From Paenibacillus woosongensis (GTDB lineage Bacteria > Bacillota > Bacilli > Paenibacillales > Paenibacillaceae): DNA of 64,000 bases. The notes under the pieces are model-generated. The model saw only the letters and a program-made list of their open reading frames with translations. It had not been told where the DNA came from and searched no databases. Each line of letters begins with the position of its first letter. The first letter of the stretch is position 1. A program made the translations under genes and the position numbers. This document shows, in pieces, positions 25,088-33,074 of this stretch. The stretch is from the NCBI RefSeq assembly GCF_030122845.1, contig NZ_CP126084.1, forward strand, positions 1,302,001-1,366,000, read 5' to 3'.

Positions 25088-28060
25088 GTGACTTATTTGA
25101 CGGAGAGATATGTATCAAATGAGATGCTGCAAGTAAACTGGCCTTACGGTAAAGTACGTGTTGAAGATCTGAAAATTACACATCAGGTAGGCGAACATGC
25201 AAGATTAAGACTCGTAGGGAGAGCATACGAGGAAATAGAAGAAGAAATAATTACGAATTCGGGGCCGAATGATTTTATTGAGGTATATGAACTAGATGAA
25301 GAGAGAGGAACAAAAGCTCTTTTTATGGGACAGATTCAGCAGCTTACTGTCCGGATCATGCATGAACAAAACCAACTTGTCGTTGAGGCTATTTCCCATA
25401 CCTTTAATATGGATACGTATAAAAGAAAAAGAAGCTTCCAACATGTAGATCAGAAGTATGCCGAAATTATTAAAGATGTGGTCGCGGCTTACCCTGAAAG
25501 CGACTTTATTGATTATTCGTTTAATGATAAGAAGACGGGAAAGTTTATCATGCAGTATGAGGAGACAGATTGGTCCTTTTTGCAAAGGCTGGCCTCACAT
25601 GAAGGAGCTTCACTAGTTGCAGATATTACAGCTCATAAACCGCGCTTCTGGATTGGTATACCCGAAGGTCGAAGGCAGATTCAGCTGCCAGAAAATTATC
25701 CTTTCGAAGTGTCGCGTCGAATCCAAGCTTATTTATATACGGCCTCGAGTGACCATATTCAGAAAACACAAGATAGAACGACGACGTATACTTTTGAGTG
25801 GATGAGTGCACTGGACATTGGAGATGAAGTAATTAAAGATGACCACACTTATGTGATAGCAAGAAGACAGGCTGAAATGAAGCAAGGACAGTTAATTTGG
25901 ACATATGAATGTGGTTTTCGGGAAGGTTATAAACGAGGTAAAATACATAATAATGCCATCATTGGCGCGGCAATTAACGGAAAAATTATTGGGGTCAGCC
26001 GTCAGCAAGTAAAGATACACTTGGATATGGACAATGATCAGAATGAGGGCTTTGCCCGCTGGTTTCCTTATGCAGCAGAAGGAAATCAAGTGTGGTATAT
26101 GATGCCGGAGAAGGGAAGTAAAGTGAAATTATACTTTCCTAGTTCGGAAGAGGATGAAGCCTTCGTCATTCAATCCGTCCGGCAAGAACCGGGCATGAAC
26201 TATGCTGCGAAACAACAGCAAAAAATGGCTGATCCTAGAGTGAAAACCTTTGGCAACCCTCAGGGAAAAGAGTTCACACTTGGAGATAAGGAATTAAATA
26301 TTACTGGTCGTGAGGGCCAACTTTATATTGGCATGAATAACTTTACTGGAGTCAACTTATCTGGTAATCAACAGGTGCGAATACTAGCCGCAGGCGGTAT
26401 CCATTTAAGCGGAAATCAAGTGGAATTGATGGCTAGTGAAAGCTTGTCGCTGGAAAGAATTGCTGATACATTGGAAGCAGATGAGGGAGCAGGGTCTGCT
26501 GGAGGGAAGCAGGTAACTGGAAAACTAGGATTACGAGATGATATTAGCTCGTATAGTGAAAAAATTAAGTTTACCGCCACCGGAGAGAGAGAAGAGTATG
26601 AACCCATTCTTAGCGATTTCGAGAAGCAGGTTCAAGAGCATGGGGCTGCGGTGGTTAAGCACTGGAAATACCAGGAGAGCGAAAGCGCGAGAAACAAAGG
26701 GCGGATAGAAGCTTATAAGGATACAGGTAAAGCACTATGGGGTTTTGTAGTAGATGTTGGGGATATGGCGTTTACGACTGTCTACCAAGTTGGTATTGTT
26801 GTTTTAGATATAGATCAAACCTGGGATGAATCAGATAAAAAAATACAAGAGTTCTATTCAATCTTCGGTGCTAAAGATAATATAGGTTCATTGAATGAAC
26901 GAAATGAAACCTTACAAGGCGTTACCTCATCTATACAATATGTTGTAGATACTGTAAGTCTTAAAAAATCAGGGAGCGAACTTGTAGAGGATGCTAAGCA
27001 GGCGTTAAAACAGGCTAAAGAGGGTCTCATAGACCCTGTAGTAACGAGCTTCACAAAGAACTCAATGAGCCATTATACGACCACTAAGGAAGAGAATGAA
27101 GCATTAGGTTATGCTCATGGACAAACCAGCGCTATGGCAATTGAAGCTGCATTAGCGGCAGCGTCAAGGGGGACAACAGTAGCAGCAAGAGCTAGACATC
27201 TTACACCGGATACAAATAGTAAAAAGTCGAAGACAAACACAGTCGATAACGAACAAAAAAAGGGTATAATGGGGTTCATTGCTCCCAACGGCGCAAAAGG
27301 TTTGTTTGGTAAAGGCGCAGGCGTTCATGATGGTCGCTTTAAAACCAGAGGATCTGTCTTAGATCGAGTGATGGAGAACTTTGGAGAAGCAGCTAACAAG
27401 ATGAAACGGGCTGCTGTAGATCAAGCTCCTTATTATGTTATGATACGTCAAACTACAAACGGTATAAAGGCACTTGATTTCGTCAAGAATGAGAATTCTA
27501 AATTATTCTCCATGGGTGGAGACGGACCGGATAGGAACAAGGGTAAGACTGGGGGGACGGGTGAAGGTAAGAAAAAAGGTGAAGTTAAAACACTTGTGGG
27601 CGAAGGACAGCAGTTTACAAACGGTAGAAAAAATAAGCTGAAGCCTGATATTAAGTATAGAACTGGGGAGTATGATTATTTTTATGAAACAGATAATTTA
27701 GGTAGAATTTCTAAATTTGAAACGGAAGATTTACAATTAACAAAGAGAACAGACAGATTGTCGCACAGCAAAAATACACCTGGTAAAGTAAAAGGTCAAG
27801 ATCATGCAGGACATTTGGTTGGCGATAGATTTGGAGGATCACCCAAAATTGACAACTTGGTTTCGCAACTATCTGATGTTAATCTAAGGCAGTATAAGAA
27901 AATTGAGGATACATGGGCTGCTGCATTAAAAGAAACACCTCCCAAAAAAGTAACAATTGATATTGAAATAATTTATTCTGGGGACAATATGCGTCCAGAT
28001 AAATTTAGAGTCAGATATACTATTGATGGTGAATTTGGTTCTGTAGATCTAAAAAATTAA
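25088..28060 (+). CDS. VgrG spike with C-terminal nuclease toxin (VgrG2)
   Basis: GTG 25088 follows AAGGAGGGA; the product has 990 residues. Residues 1-285 are the gp27-like base (QYEETDWSFLQRLASH), about 290-370 the OB-like domain (MPEKGSKVKLYFP), and to about 465 the needle. A helical linker, partly hydrophobic (GTAL/GFVVDVGDMAF area and AAAS region), runs to about 820. The last 150 residues look like a DNA/RNA non-specific endonuclease of the Endonuclea_NS_2/YeeF type: GQDHAGHLVGDRFGG (near 902), then NLVSQLSDVN and a KIEDTW helix. The His and Asn residues there are the likely catalytic and metal-binding set. The adjacent YezG-like gene would protect the producer. Base composition is more AT-rich than the core. 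Confidence 0.85.
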   Translation: MTYLTERYVSNEMLQVNWPYGKVRVEDLKITHQVGEHARLRLVGRAYEEIEEEIITNSGPNDFIEVYELDEERGTKALFMGQIQQLTVRIMHEQNQLVVEAISHTFNMDTYKRKRSFQHVDQKYAEIIKDVVAAYPESDFIDYSFNDKKTGKFIMQYEETDWSFLQRLASHEGASLVADITAHKPRFWIGIPEGRRQIQLPENYPFEVSRRIQAYLYTASSDHIQKTQDRTTTYTFEWMSALDIGDEVIKDDHTYVIARRQAEMKQGQLIWTYECGFREGYKRGKIHNNAIIGAAINGKIIGVSRQQVKIHLDMDNDQNEGFARWFPYAAEGNQVWYMMPEKGSKVKLYFPSSEEDEAFVIQSVRQEPGMNYAAKQQQKMADPRVKTFGNPQGKEFTLGDKELNITGREGQLYIGMNNFTGVNLSGNQQVRILAAGGIHLSGNQVELMASESLSLERIADTLEADEGAGSAGGKQVTGKLGLRDDISSYSEKIKFTATGEREEYEPILSDFEKQVQEHGAAVVKHWKYQESESARNKGRIEAYKDTGKALWGFVVDVGDMAFTTVYQVGIVVLDIDQTWDESDKKIQEFYSIFGAKDNIGSLNERNETLQGVTSSIQYVVDTVSLKKSGSELVEDAKQALKQAKEGLIDPVVTSFTKNSMSHYTTTKEENEALGYAHGQTSAMAIEAALAAASRGTTVAARARHLTPDTNSKKSKTNTVDNEQKKGIMGFIAPNGAKGLFGKGAGVHDGRFKTRGSVLDRVMENFGEAANKMKRAAVDQAPYYVMIRQTTNGIKALDFVKNENSKLFSMGGDGPDRNKGKTGGTGEGKKKGEVKTLVGEGQQFTNGRKNKLKPDIKYRTGEYDYFYETDNLGRISKFETEDLQLTKRTDRLSHSKNTPGKVKGQDHAGHLVGDRFGGSPKIDNLVSQLSDVNLRQYKKIEDTWAAALKETPPKKVTIDIEIIYSGDNMRPDKFRVRYTIDGEFGSVDLKN

Positions 28061-28081
28061 TCACTAGGAGTGAAGAAAAGT

Positions 28082-28537
28082 ATGAAAGAGTTTGAAGATA
28101 TGTTTAGTGAATTGCAAGCCGATATGATATCTATATGTATGGAATATGTTGAAGATAGAGCCGATAAAGTGTTTGTTTATGCTTCGTGTGAAGAAGGAGT
28201 TATTTCTAGCAGCTTCTTTTATTTGATTAACAATAAGTATGTAAAGCCTCATAAATTGAATGATGCATTAGAAGATGGGGAAGTAAGATATGATGTTTCT
28301 ACAGAACGAGGGTTTATGGTATTAGATATCATCAATGATAATGTCGAAAAAATTAAAGTATTATGTAAAGAATATGAAAGAGAAATGCCAACTGAGTTGA
28401 AATTAATATATGATGTTAAGAGTGGTAAGTTCCAGGCAGAATACAAGTATGATTTAGTATACACAAATGATGATGTAAAAACGGCCCATCATATTGCTAA
28501 TGAATGGTTTGAGGATGTTCAGAAAACTAACCTTTAA
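28082..28537 (+). CDS. YezG/DUF600-like immunity protein
   Basis: ATG 28082 was chosen (151 residues), because the TAGGAG site at 28064-28070 covers the alternative GTG 28070. The N-terminal part, FEDMFSELQADMISICMEY, leads into a beta region with VFVYASCEEGVISSSFFYLI. That is the look of YezG, the immunity partner of the Bacillus YeeF nuclease. It comes 21 bases after a toxin whose end resembles YeeF, so the pairing is consistent in both directions. It should bind and block the nuclease domain in the cytosol. Confidence 0.7.
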   Translation: MKEFEDMFSELQADMISICMEYVEDRADKVFVYASCEEGVISSSFFYLINNKYVKPHKLNDALEDGEVRYDVSTERGFMVLDIINDNVEKIKVLCKEYEREMPTELKLIYDVKSGKFQAEYKYDLVYTNDDVKTAHHIANEWFEDVQKTNL

Positions 28538-28636
28538 AACTGGTTCAAGCTATATCGGCTATAGTATTATTTTAGTTCAGTATTAATTTGTTCGATTACT
28601 AGTGTATGAACATTTTTCCTTATAACATTAATTGAA

Positions 28637-28679
28637 CAGGTCGATTATGGTAACGTACTTCCATGATTGACCTCTTTTT
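28637..28679 (+). terminator. Terminator hairpin, family copy 1
   Basis: AGGTCGATTATGG at 28638-28650 pairs with CCATGATTGACCT at 28661-28673, followed by CTTTTTG. It belongs to a group of at least five related hairpins in this zone. Confidence 0.75.
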
Positions 28680-28705
28680 GATGTTTTTTTGCGGTCTTTT
28701 CAGTT

Positions 28706-28825
28706 AGGGAGCGAACTTCTTGAGGATGCTAAGCAGGCGTTAAAACAGGCTAAAGAGGGTCTCATAAGATTCTGTAGTAACGAGCTTCTCCAAGAACACT
28801 ATGAGCCATTATACGACCACTAGGG
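28706..28825 (+). pseudogene. Copied scrap of the VgrG2 toxin linker, remnant 1
   Basis: This stretch is near-identical to 26971-27090 inside the VgrG2 gene, with a few changes and small indels that break the frame. It has no start. It shows that a second toxin end, joined to the same linker, once stood here. The surrounding gap, 28538-28881, otherwise holds only the terminator. Confidence 0.85.
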
Positions 28826-28881
28826 GGAGAAGATGGTAGGACAGGAAAACTCAAAAAAGTTATATTGGAGATGTTGAAGAG

Positions 28882-29302
28882 ATGAAACAAGTAACTTGGC
28901 TTTTTACTGATGAACAATTAAACGAGAATGATATTATTACTATGGAGAATTCACTTGGTGTGAAGTTTCCTGAGGACTACAAAAATTGCATTAAAAAATA
29001 CAATGGTGGTTATCCTGAACCTAACATTTACTATTTTAATGATGGAGGGGATTTTTGAAAGTTTATTAAGTTTTACAAGTGAATATTCTAATATAGAAGT
29101 CGTACATGAATTAACATCTTTACCAGAGAATATTATTCCTTTTGCAAGGGATCCTTTTGGAGGGTTAATTTGTTTCGATTATCGTCCTAGTAACGACGTT
29201 CCTGTAATTGTTTTCTTTGATGAGGAATTAGAAAATAATAATATTACATTTATTTGCGAATCTTTTTCTGAGTTAATTAATAGATTACTTATTATTGAAT
29301 AG
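28882..29302 (+). pseudogene. SMI1/KNR4-family immunity gene broken by a frameshift
   Basis: ATG 28882 opens a frame with the SMI1/KNR4 start (ENSLGVKFPEDYKNCIKKYNGG) that stops at TGA 29056-29058. The rest of the family pattern (ESLLSFTSEYSN, then PFARDPFGGLICFDYR and a closing IICESFSEL-type helix) continues in another frame to 29302. Removing one base from the T run at 29052-29056 would restore a single protein of about 140 residues. SMI1/KNR4 proteins are common immunity proteins for nuclease toxins. It is either a pseudogene or a slippage-dependent gene. Confidence 0.8.
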
Positions 29303-29338
29303 TGTCCATAGATATAAATGGAGATGAGGGATAGTTAC

Positions 29339-29821
29339 ATGAAAAAATTAGATTTTGAACATACATTTAAATCAATTAGTATTCAGGACATAATGAATTT
29401 TGAAAAAAAATATAATATATCTCTTCCTGAAAACTATCGAGAGTTTTTATTGATGAATAACGGTGGTAAAACAAAACAGAGAAGATTTGAAACCAATGAT
29501 TTAACTAAAGAAGGAAAAATAATATCCTCAATAAAACTGTTTTATCCACTCTCTAAAGAAAACGAAGTTAATCTTGAAAAGATGTTTGTTGACTTTAATT
29601 TAGGGCAAATAGTACCTAATAAATTTCTGCCTATAGGGAGTGATCCAGCGGATAATTTAATCTGTTTATCAATAGAAAGTGAAGATAAAAATAGCGTTTA
29701 TCATTGTGATTTGGACTACTTGGAGGAAGATGGCGAATTAAAAACAGAATATATTAGACTAATATCTCGGAATTTTAAAGAATTTATCAATAGCCTATAT
29801 ATTCCAAGTCAAATGAAATAA
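29339..29821 (+). CDS. SMI1/KNR4-family immunity protein
   Basis: ATG 29339, 8 bases after GAGGG, gives 160 residues. The family signature is DIMNFEKKYNISLPENYREFLLMNNGG, followed by the later FLPIGSDPADNLICLSIESED and the terminal FKEFINSLY helix. No matching toxin is next to it, so it is an orphan immunity gene, kept perhaps against the toxins of neighbours. It is intact, in contrast to the broken relative just upstream. Confidence 0.85.
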   Translation: MKKLDFEHTFKSISIQDIMNFEKKYNISLPENYREFLLMNNGGKTKQRRFETNDLTKEGKIISSIKLFYPLSKENEVNLEKMFVDFNLGQIVPNKFLPIGSDPADNLICLSIESEDKNSVYHCDLDYLEEDGELKTEYIRLISRNFKEFINSLYIPSQMK

Positions 29822-29894
29822 TGAATATTGTATCTGTATGAAAATAATATATAGCAGGTTACCCAAGTTTCAAAATAATAGATTAGAAAATGTA

Positions 29895-29939
29895 CAGACC
29901 AGCTATGGTTAGATACCACCATGATTGGTCTGTTTTTTT
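29895..29939 (+). terminator. Terminator hairpin, family copy 2
   Basis: CAGACCAGCTATGGT pairs imperfectly with ACCATGATTGGTCTG, followed by a run of seven T. It ends the SMI1 gene transcript. Confidence 0.8.
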
Positions 29940-30077
29940 GATAGTAAAGTGGTGGATTAAAAACAATTGCTGTAATTGCATAAAAAGTAAAAAGTAATTT
30001 AGTCTTGAGAGGGAATGTAAAAGGGTCGCTTCACTTTATAATGGCACATAAACCAGGAAGTATATCTAAAATGGGCT

Positions 30078-30201
30078 ATGGAGATAAACAGCTAACAAGA
30101 TGAAGCAATTAGAGTTATCCAGTCCTACTGTTAGTAAAACTACTGTTGGTATAAATTCACTTGATATCGTCAAGAATGAGAAATCTAAATTATTCTCCAT
30201 T
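30078..30201 (+). pseudogene. Copied scrap of the VgrG2 toxin linker, remnant 2
   Basis: This stretch resembles 27381-27513 of VgrG2, which lies about 300 bases further along the linker than the source of remnant 1. The last 50 bases (30149-30201) are the best preserved. It stops just before the next orphan gene. The rest of the gap 29822-30224 shows only terminator copy 2. Confidence 0.75.
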
Positions 30202-30224
30202 TATTACTAAGTAAGGAGGCTTAC

Positions 30225-30731
30225 ATGCTAGAGATTAATAGTTACTTACTTCACCCTGATGCAAAAACAAAACAATGGGATGAAATCAGAGGTCAACCTT
30301 CAATTTTTTTTATTAATATTAATGAGGAAAGGGTAAAGGATATCTTAAAATTTATTGATCCTCTATATATTGAGGGTTCAATTGAAATTAAATATTATGG
30401 ACAAGAAGTAATGGGAGTTAAATACTGGGATTTGATTGATCAGCTTTGGAGTTACTTTATAAACATGCTTGAAGAATACAAGGTGTCTGGCAGAGCAGAA
30501 ACGTATTTTCCTGATATGCCAGTAAAAATTGAGTTAATAACATTACAACATGGAATGATTAAATTTGTAATATCTGATAGTTCCTTTGTCTTGCCAGAAA
30601 AAGAGTTTTTTTCTGAAATATTAAATAGTGCTACTTTCTTCTTTGAAAAAATGCAAGATTTGTTTATTAATTCAGACTATACACATGATCTAGAAAGAAT
30701 ATTAAACTTAAAGGAAACATTAATTTATTAG
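30225..30731 (+). CDS. Orphan gene of immunity type, 168 residues
   Basis: TAAGGAGG stands before the ATG. The product is acidic and soluble, with a compact alternation of strands and helices (YLLHPDAKTKQWDEI, YWDLIDQLWSYFINMLEEY). I do not recognise the family. It directly follows a toxin-linker scrap, the same place an immunity gene would hold behind a displaced toxin, so an immunity role is likely but inferred. Confidence 0.6.
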   Translation: MLEINSYLLHPDAKTKQWDEIRGQPSIFFININEERVKDILKFIDPLYIEGSIEIKYYGQEVMGVKYWDLIDQLWSYFINMLEEYKVSGRAETYFPDMPVKIELITLQHGMIKFVISDSSFVLPEKEFFSEILNSATFFFEKMQDLFINSDYTHDLERILNLKETLIY

Positions 30732-30887
30732 ATTCAGTGAAGTGGCTACTTAGTGCAAATTGAATCCATTATTCAACAAATAACATATATAATCCCTGTA
30801 ACACCCGTATAAAGATTTTTCTCCAGTTCGTTTGTACGCCCATCAATACATGAAATTTTGAAACATAAATAATTCCGATACATTGAA

Positions 30888-30932
30888 CAGGTCGATTATG
30901 GTCAGATCCACCATGATTGACAGACCCGTTTT
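30888..30932. terminator. Hairpin family copy 3
   Basis: AGGTCGATTATGGT at the left pairs with ACCATGATTGAC, with an altered foot (AGACCCGTTTT). It ends a stretch of about 170 bases that is diverged but alignable with 38275-38450. The other bases of the gap 30732-31040 hold copy 4 and no gene I can support. Confidence 0.6.
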
Positions 30933-30962
30933 CCCTCATCATTACTAGTAATAAAATTAATA

Positions 30963-31008
30963 AAACAGGCTCAATTATGGTACATACTACCATGATTGAG
31001 CCTGTTTT
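30963..31008. terminator. Two-way terminator hairpin, family copy 4
   Basis: AAAACAGGCTCAATTATGGT and its near-complement at 30989-31008 form a long stem with A and T runs on the outer sides. It can therefore stop transcripts from both directions, including that of the opposite-strand repressor. Confidence 0.8.
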
Positions 31009-31040
31009 ATCAGCCAAGTATAACGAACAAAACAAATACA

Positions 31041-31265
31041 CTACTTATCTGCAGACTCATCACCCTCAACGGAAACAATAAGTTGGTCCACTGTAATATC
31101 CAAAGTCTCACAGATTTTCTCTAAAGTACGTATATAAACTCTATCAACAGAATCAGAACATAGATGGTTAATAGTAGGGTGGCGAATTCCCATTCTCCGG
31201 GCAAGCTCTCTTTGGGAGATGCCTTTCTCGGCAAGAATTTCTTTTAATCGTAATCGGATTTTCAT
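31041..31265 (-). CDS. XRE-family repressor 1
   Basis: This is a 74-residue helix-turn-helix protein (helices in KEILAEKGISQRELARRMGI and HPTINHLCSDSV), followed by LEKICETLDITVDQLI, the usual Cro/CI end. The second ATG of the frame was used because CGGAGGA lies 7 bases before it and abuts the first. It is divergent from a promoter at 31325-31353 and is probably its regulator. A parallel unit is found at 40766-41562. Confidence 0.85.
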   Translation of the reverse strand: MKIRLRLKEILAEKGISQRELARRMGIRHPTINHLCSDSVDRVYIRTLEKICETLDITVDQLIVSVEGDESADK

Positions 31266-31324
31266 ATGCATTCCTCCGAGTTATTTCATAACAATAATAA
31301 TATCATGATTATCATGAAAATGCA

Positions 31325-31353
31325 TTGACTGGTAGTCTTAACCGTACTATCAT
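31325..31353 (+). promoter_or_regulatory. Promoter with repressor half-sites, unit 1
   Basis: TTGACT at 31325-31330 and TATCAT at 31348-31353 are 17 bases apart. GGTAGTC occurs in the spacer and again just downstream (TGGTAGTC), and TCATGA occurs twice at 31303-31317; these are candidate sites for the divergent XRE protein. The transcript would run through the structured leader to the gene at 31653. Confidence 0.6.
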
Positions 31354-31523
31354 TGAAGTGTGGTAGTCATAAGAGTAACAACGAGTGATTTAATTTTGAA
31401 TTGAGGAGGTGTTAACAGTAAAATTTGAACAAATATCTAAGGGTACCGTTGAAACTTTCTCTAGTAATAGGATTCGGAAAAGCAAACTGGAATAGTAAAA
31501 GTTACATGATCATGAATAAAAAA

Positions 31524-31618
31524 GGAAGCGGCCCCCTACCAAAAAGCGCCGCTTCCTTATCGCAATTGCCTGAGAGGCAGACTGCACACTTACTCTACCA
31601 TGTGCGAGTCTTTCTTTC
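31524..31618 (+). ncRNA. Structured 5' leader of DUF6809-like gene 1
   Basis: GGAAGCGGC/GCCGCTTCC (31524-31556) forms a first hairpin. A second, TGCCTGAGAGGCA, is at 31567-31579, and a third pairs GACTGCACA with TGTGC(G)AGTC (31580-31610) and leads into a T-rich stretch. The last two recur before the paralogue at 41275 with pair-preserving changes, which points to a functional RNA, perhaps an attenuator. Confidence 0.55.
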
Positions 31619-31652
31619 AACGTATAATCCAGTACGAAAGGAAGATTGAAAA

Positions 31653-31946
31653 ATGAAAAGCATGCTGGAAGCCTTATTTTATGGCGATATCCGCCCGGAA
31701 GAGCAGGTAGTTCCAAAAAATCCTGATTATCGTAGTATAAGCAGAAGGCTATCCGAAGCTATGGAACTGTGGAAAGAGAAACTATCTTCCGAAGATTTCA
31801 ACCAACTTGAAGAGATGCTCGATTTACGCAGTCAGTCGGAGTCGATATATGCTTCAAATACTTTCATAAATGGATTTCAGCTTGGGGCATTAATTATGAT
31901 GGAGATATATACGGCTAAGGAAGATCTTCTGCAGGATATAAAGTAA
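31653..31946 (+). CDS. DUF6809-like small protein 1
   Basis: This 97-residue protein reads MKSMLEALFYGDIRPEEQ, then two helices rich in Leu and Glu (FNQLEEMLDLRSQSE) and the end NGFQLGALIMMEIYTA. The family is common beside XRE regulators in Firmicutes mobile regions, and its function is unknown. AAAGGAAG precedes the ATG. A paralogue with about the same length and the same leader lies at 41275. Confidence 0.75.
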   Translation: MKSMLEALFYGDIRPEEQVVPKNPDYRSISRRLSEAMELWKEKLSSEDFNQLEEMLDLRSQSESIYASNTFINGFQLGALIMMEIYTAKEDLLQDIK

Positions 31947-31973
31947 TTACAATATTAACAATAACGGTGTACT

Positions 31974-32017
31974 AATAGCTTGTTCCTACTTTGTTTAGTA
32001 TGGAACAGGCTATTTTT
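31974..32017 (+). terminator. Terminator after DUF6809-like gene 1
   Basis: AATAGCTTGTTCC pairs with GGAACAGGCTATT, followed by a T run. Confidence 0.85.
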
Positions 32018-32109
32018 TATGAGGAATAACGTGCTGGAAATCAACGGCGAGTCTATAGTACCAAAATTATCGGTGCCAGTATGCTGTTCAACTGCAAAAC
32101 CTCAAGCTG

Positions 32110-33069
32110 ATGAAAAAATGCTGCGTTATTAAAATATCATTGCTGCGTACCCGACTTTTTGAGGGGCATGCGGAGTATATGCTGGAAGTTTTTGATCACG
32201 AAACTTTAGGTAGTACTAAGATTTCACCTTATAGATATGAGGCAAGGTGGGTTCATGACTATTTCAAGGCTTGGAGTCAAGCTTGTGAGAACAAACGGAA
32301 GGAGTATATGGGAATTATTCCGCCGCAATCGTTGGATTACTGGAGAAGGGAGCAAGTAGATCCATTTCACGTGTATATGGTTCATGCCGTGCGGCATGCT
32401 GTGGATCGTTTGATTAGCCTCCCCTCTTACCAGGAGCTTGCTAAAGATACGCAATTCGAAATCTGTGTAGGCGAGTACGGGGACATTGACTTAAGCGAAT
32501 CCGTTTATTGCTGCAACAGCCGGCAAAAATCATCGACTGCCTGTAAACAGTGGTTAGATAAAAAGATGGAACATGAATATGTCTATGAACATATTGCGGG
32601 TGTAGATATTTCAAATGGCAATTACGAGGGGATTCAGCTCAATTTCACGAGACTTGAGAGAGTTAAGCTTTCAGGAAGTCATTTACAGAGCAGCTATTTA
32701 TTAAGCAGCAAATTCGAATCGTGTGATTGCTCAGAAGTTGATTTTTACGGCAGCGTCATGTTCGATGCTTCCTTTCGAGAATGCAACCTGGAGCGAGCTT
32801 GTTTTGACGAAATTACCGGTGGCCGCGACGTTATGAACGAAAACTATGGACTCATGTTTGGCATTCATGGCGTCCAATTCCAAGGCGCTAATTTGCGAGC
32901 AGCGAGTTTTCAAAATGCGGTTATCGCTGGTGATTTTAGAGGGGCTCTGCTGGAGGGAACCGATTTTACCGGAGCAGATCTAGCGGGAAGCACGATGTTA
33001 AGCCGTGATCAATCTCTAGTCTCACTATCTGAGAGCCAGCGGCAATCAATCGTTTGGGTAGAGGAGTGA
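32110..33069 (+). CDS. Pentapeptide-repeat protein of the effector cassette, copy 2
   Basis: This 319-residue protein aligns with copy 1 (22399) from about residue 70 of that protein onwards, so the usual N-terminal helix region is missing. Pentapeptide units (GVDIS, VDFYG, LRAAS, GADLA) fill residues 165-300. There is no clear binding site before ATG 32110, and a terminator sits less than 100 bases upstream. The head was therefore probably lost in a rearrangement that also brought in the XRE/DUF6809 unit. It still precedes an Imm11-like gene as in cassette 1. Confidence 0.65.
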   Translation: MKKCCVIKISLLRTRLFEGHAEYMLEVFDHETLGSTKISPYRYEARWVHDYFKAWSQACENKRKEYMGIIPPQSLDYWRREQVDPFHVYMVHAVRHAVDRLISLPSYQELAKDTQFEICVGEYGDIDLSESVYCCNSRQKSSTACKQWLDKKMEHEYVYEHIAGVDISNGNYEGIQLNFTRLERVKLSGSHLQSSYLLSSKFESCDCSEVDFYGSVMFDASFRECNLERACFDEITGGRDVMNENYGLMFGIHGVQFQGANLRAASFQNAVIAGDFRGALLEGTDFTGADLAGSTMLSRDQSLVSLSESQRQSIVWVEE

Positions 33070-33074
33070 GCAGA

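Noticed and set aside
6173..28060. Remnant prophage
   Set aside because: Tail-like genes are present, but no capsid, portal, terminase, holin, lysin or integrase was found, while kinase, FHA, PP2C and immunity genes are; this fits an injection system better.
30769..31041. 90-codon open frame on the minus strand
   Set aside because: It runs through two terminator hairpins and has no binding site; only a short part is protein-like and is treated as a possible decayed scrap.
31409..31649. Short open frames in the leader of DUF6809-like gene 1, including a 28-codon GTG frame and a 74-codon TTG frame
   Set aside because: The GTG overlaps its own binding site and the TTG is 15 bases from it; the region is better explained by conserved RNA hairpins.
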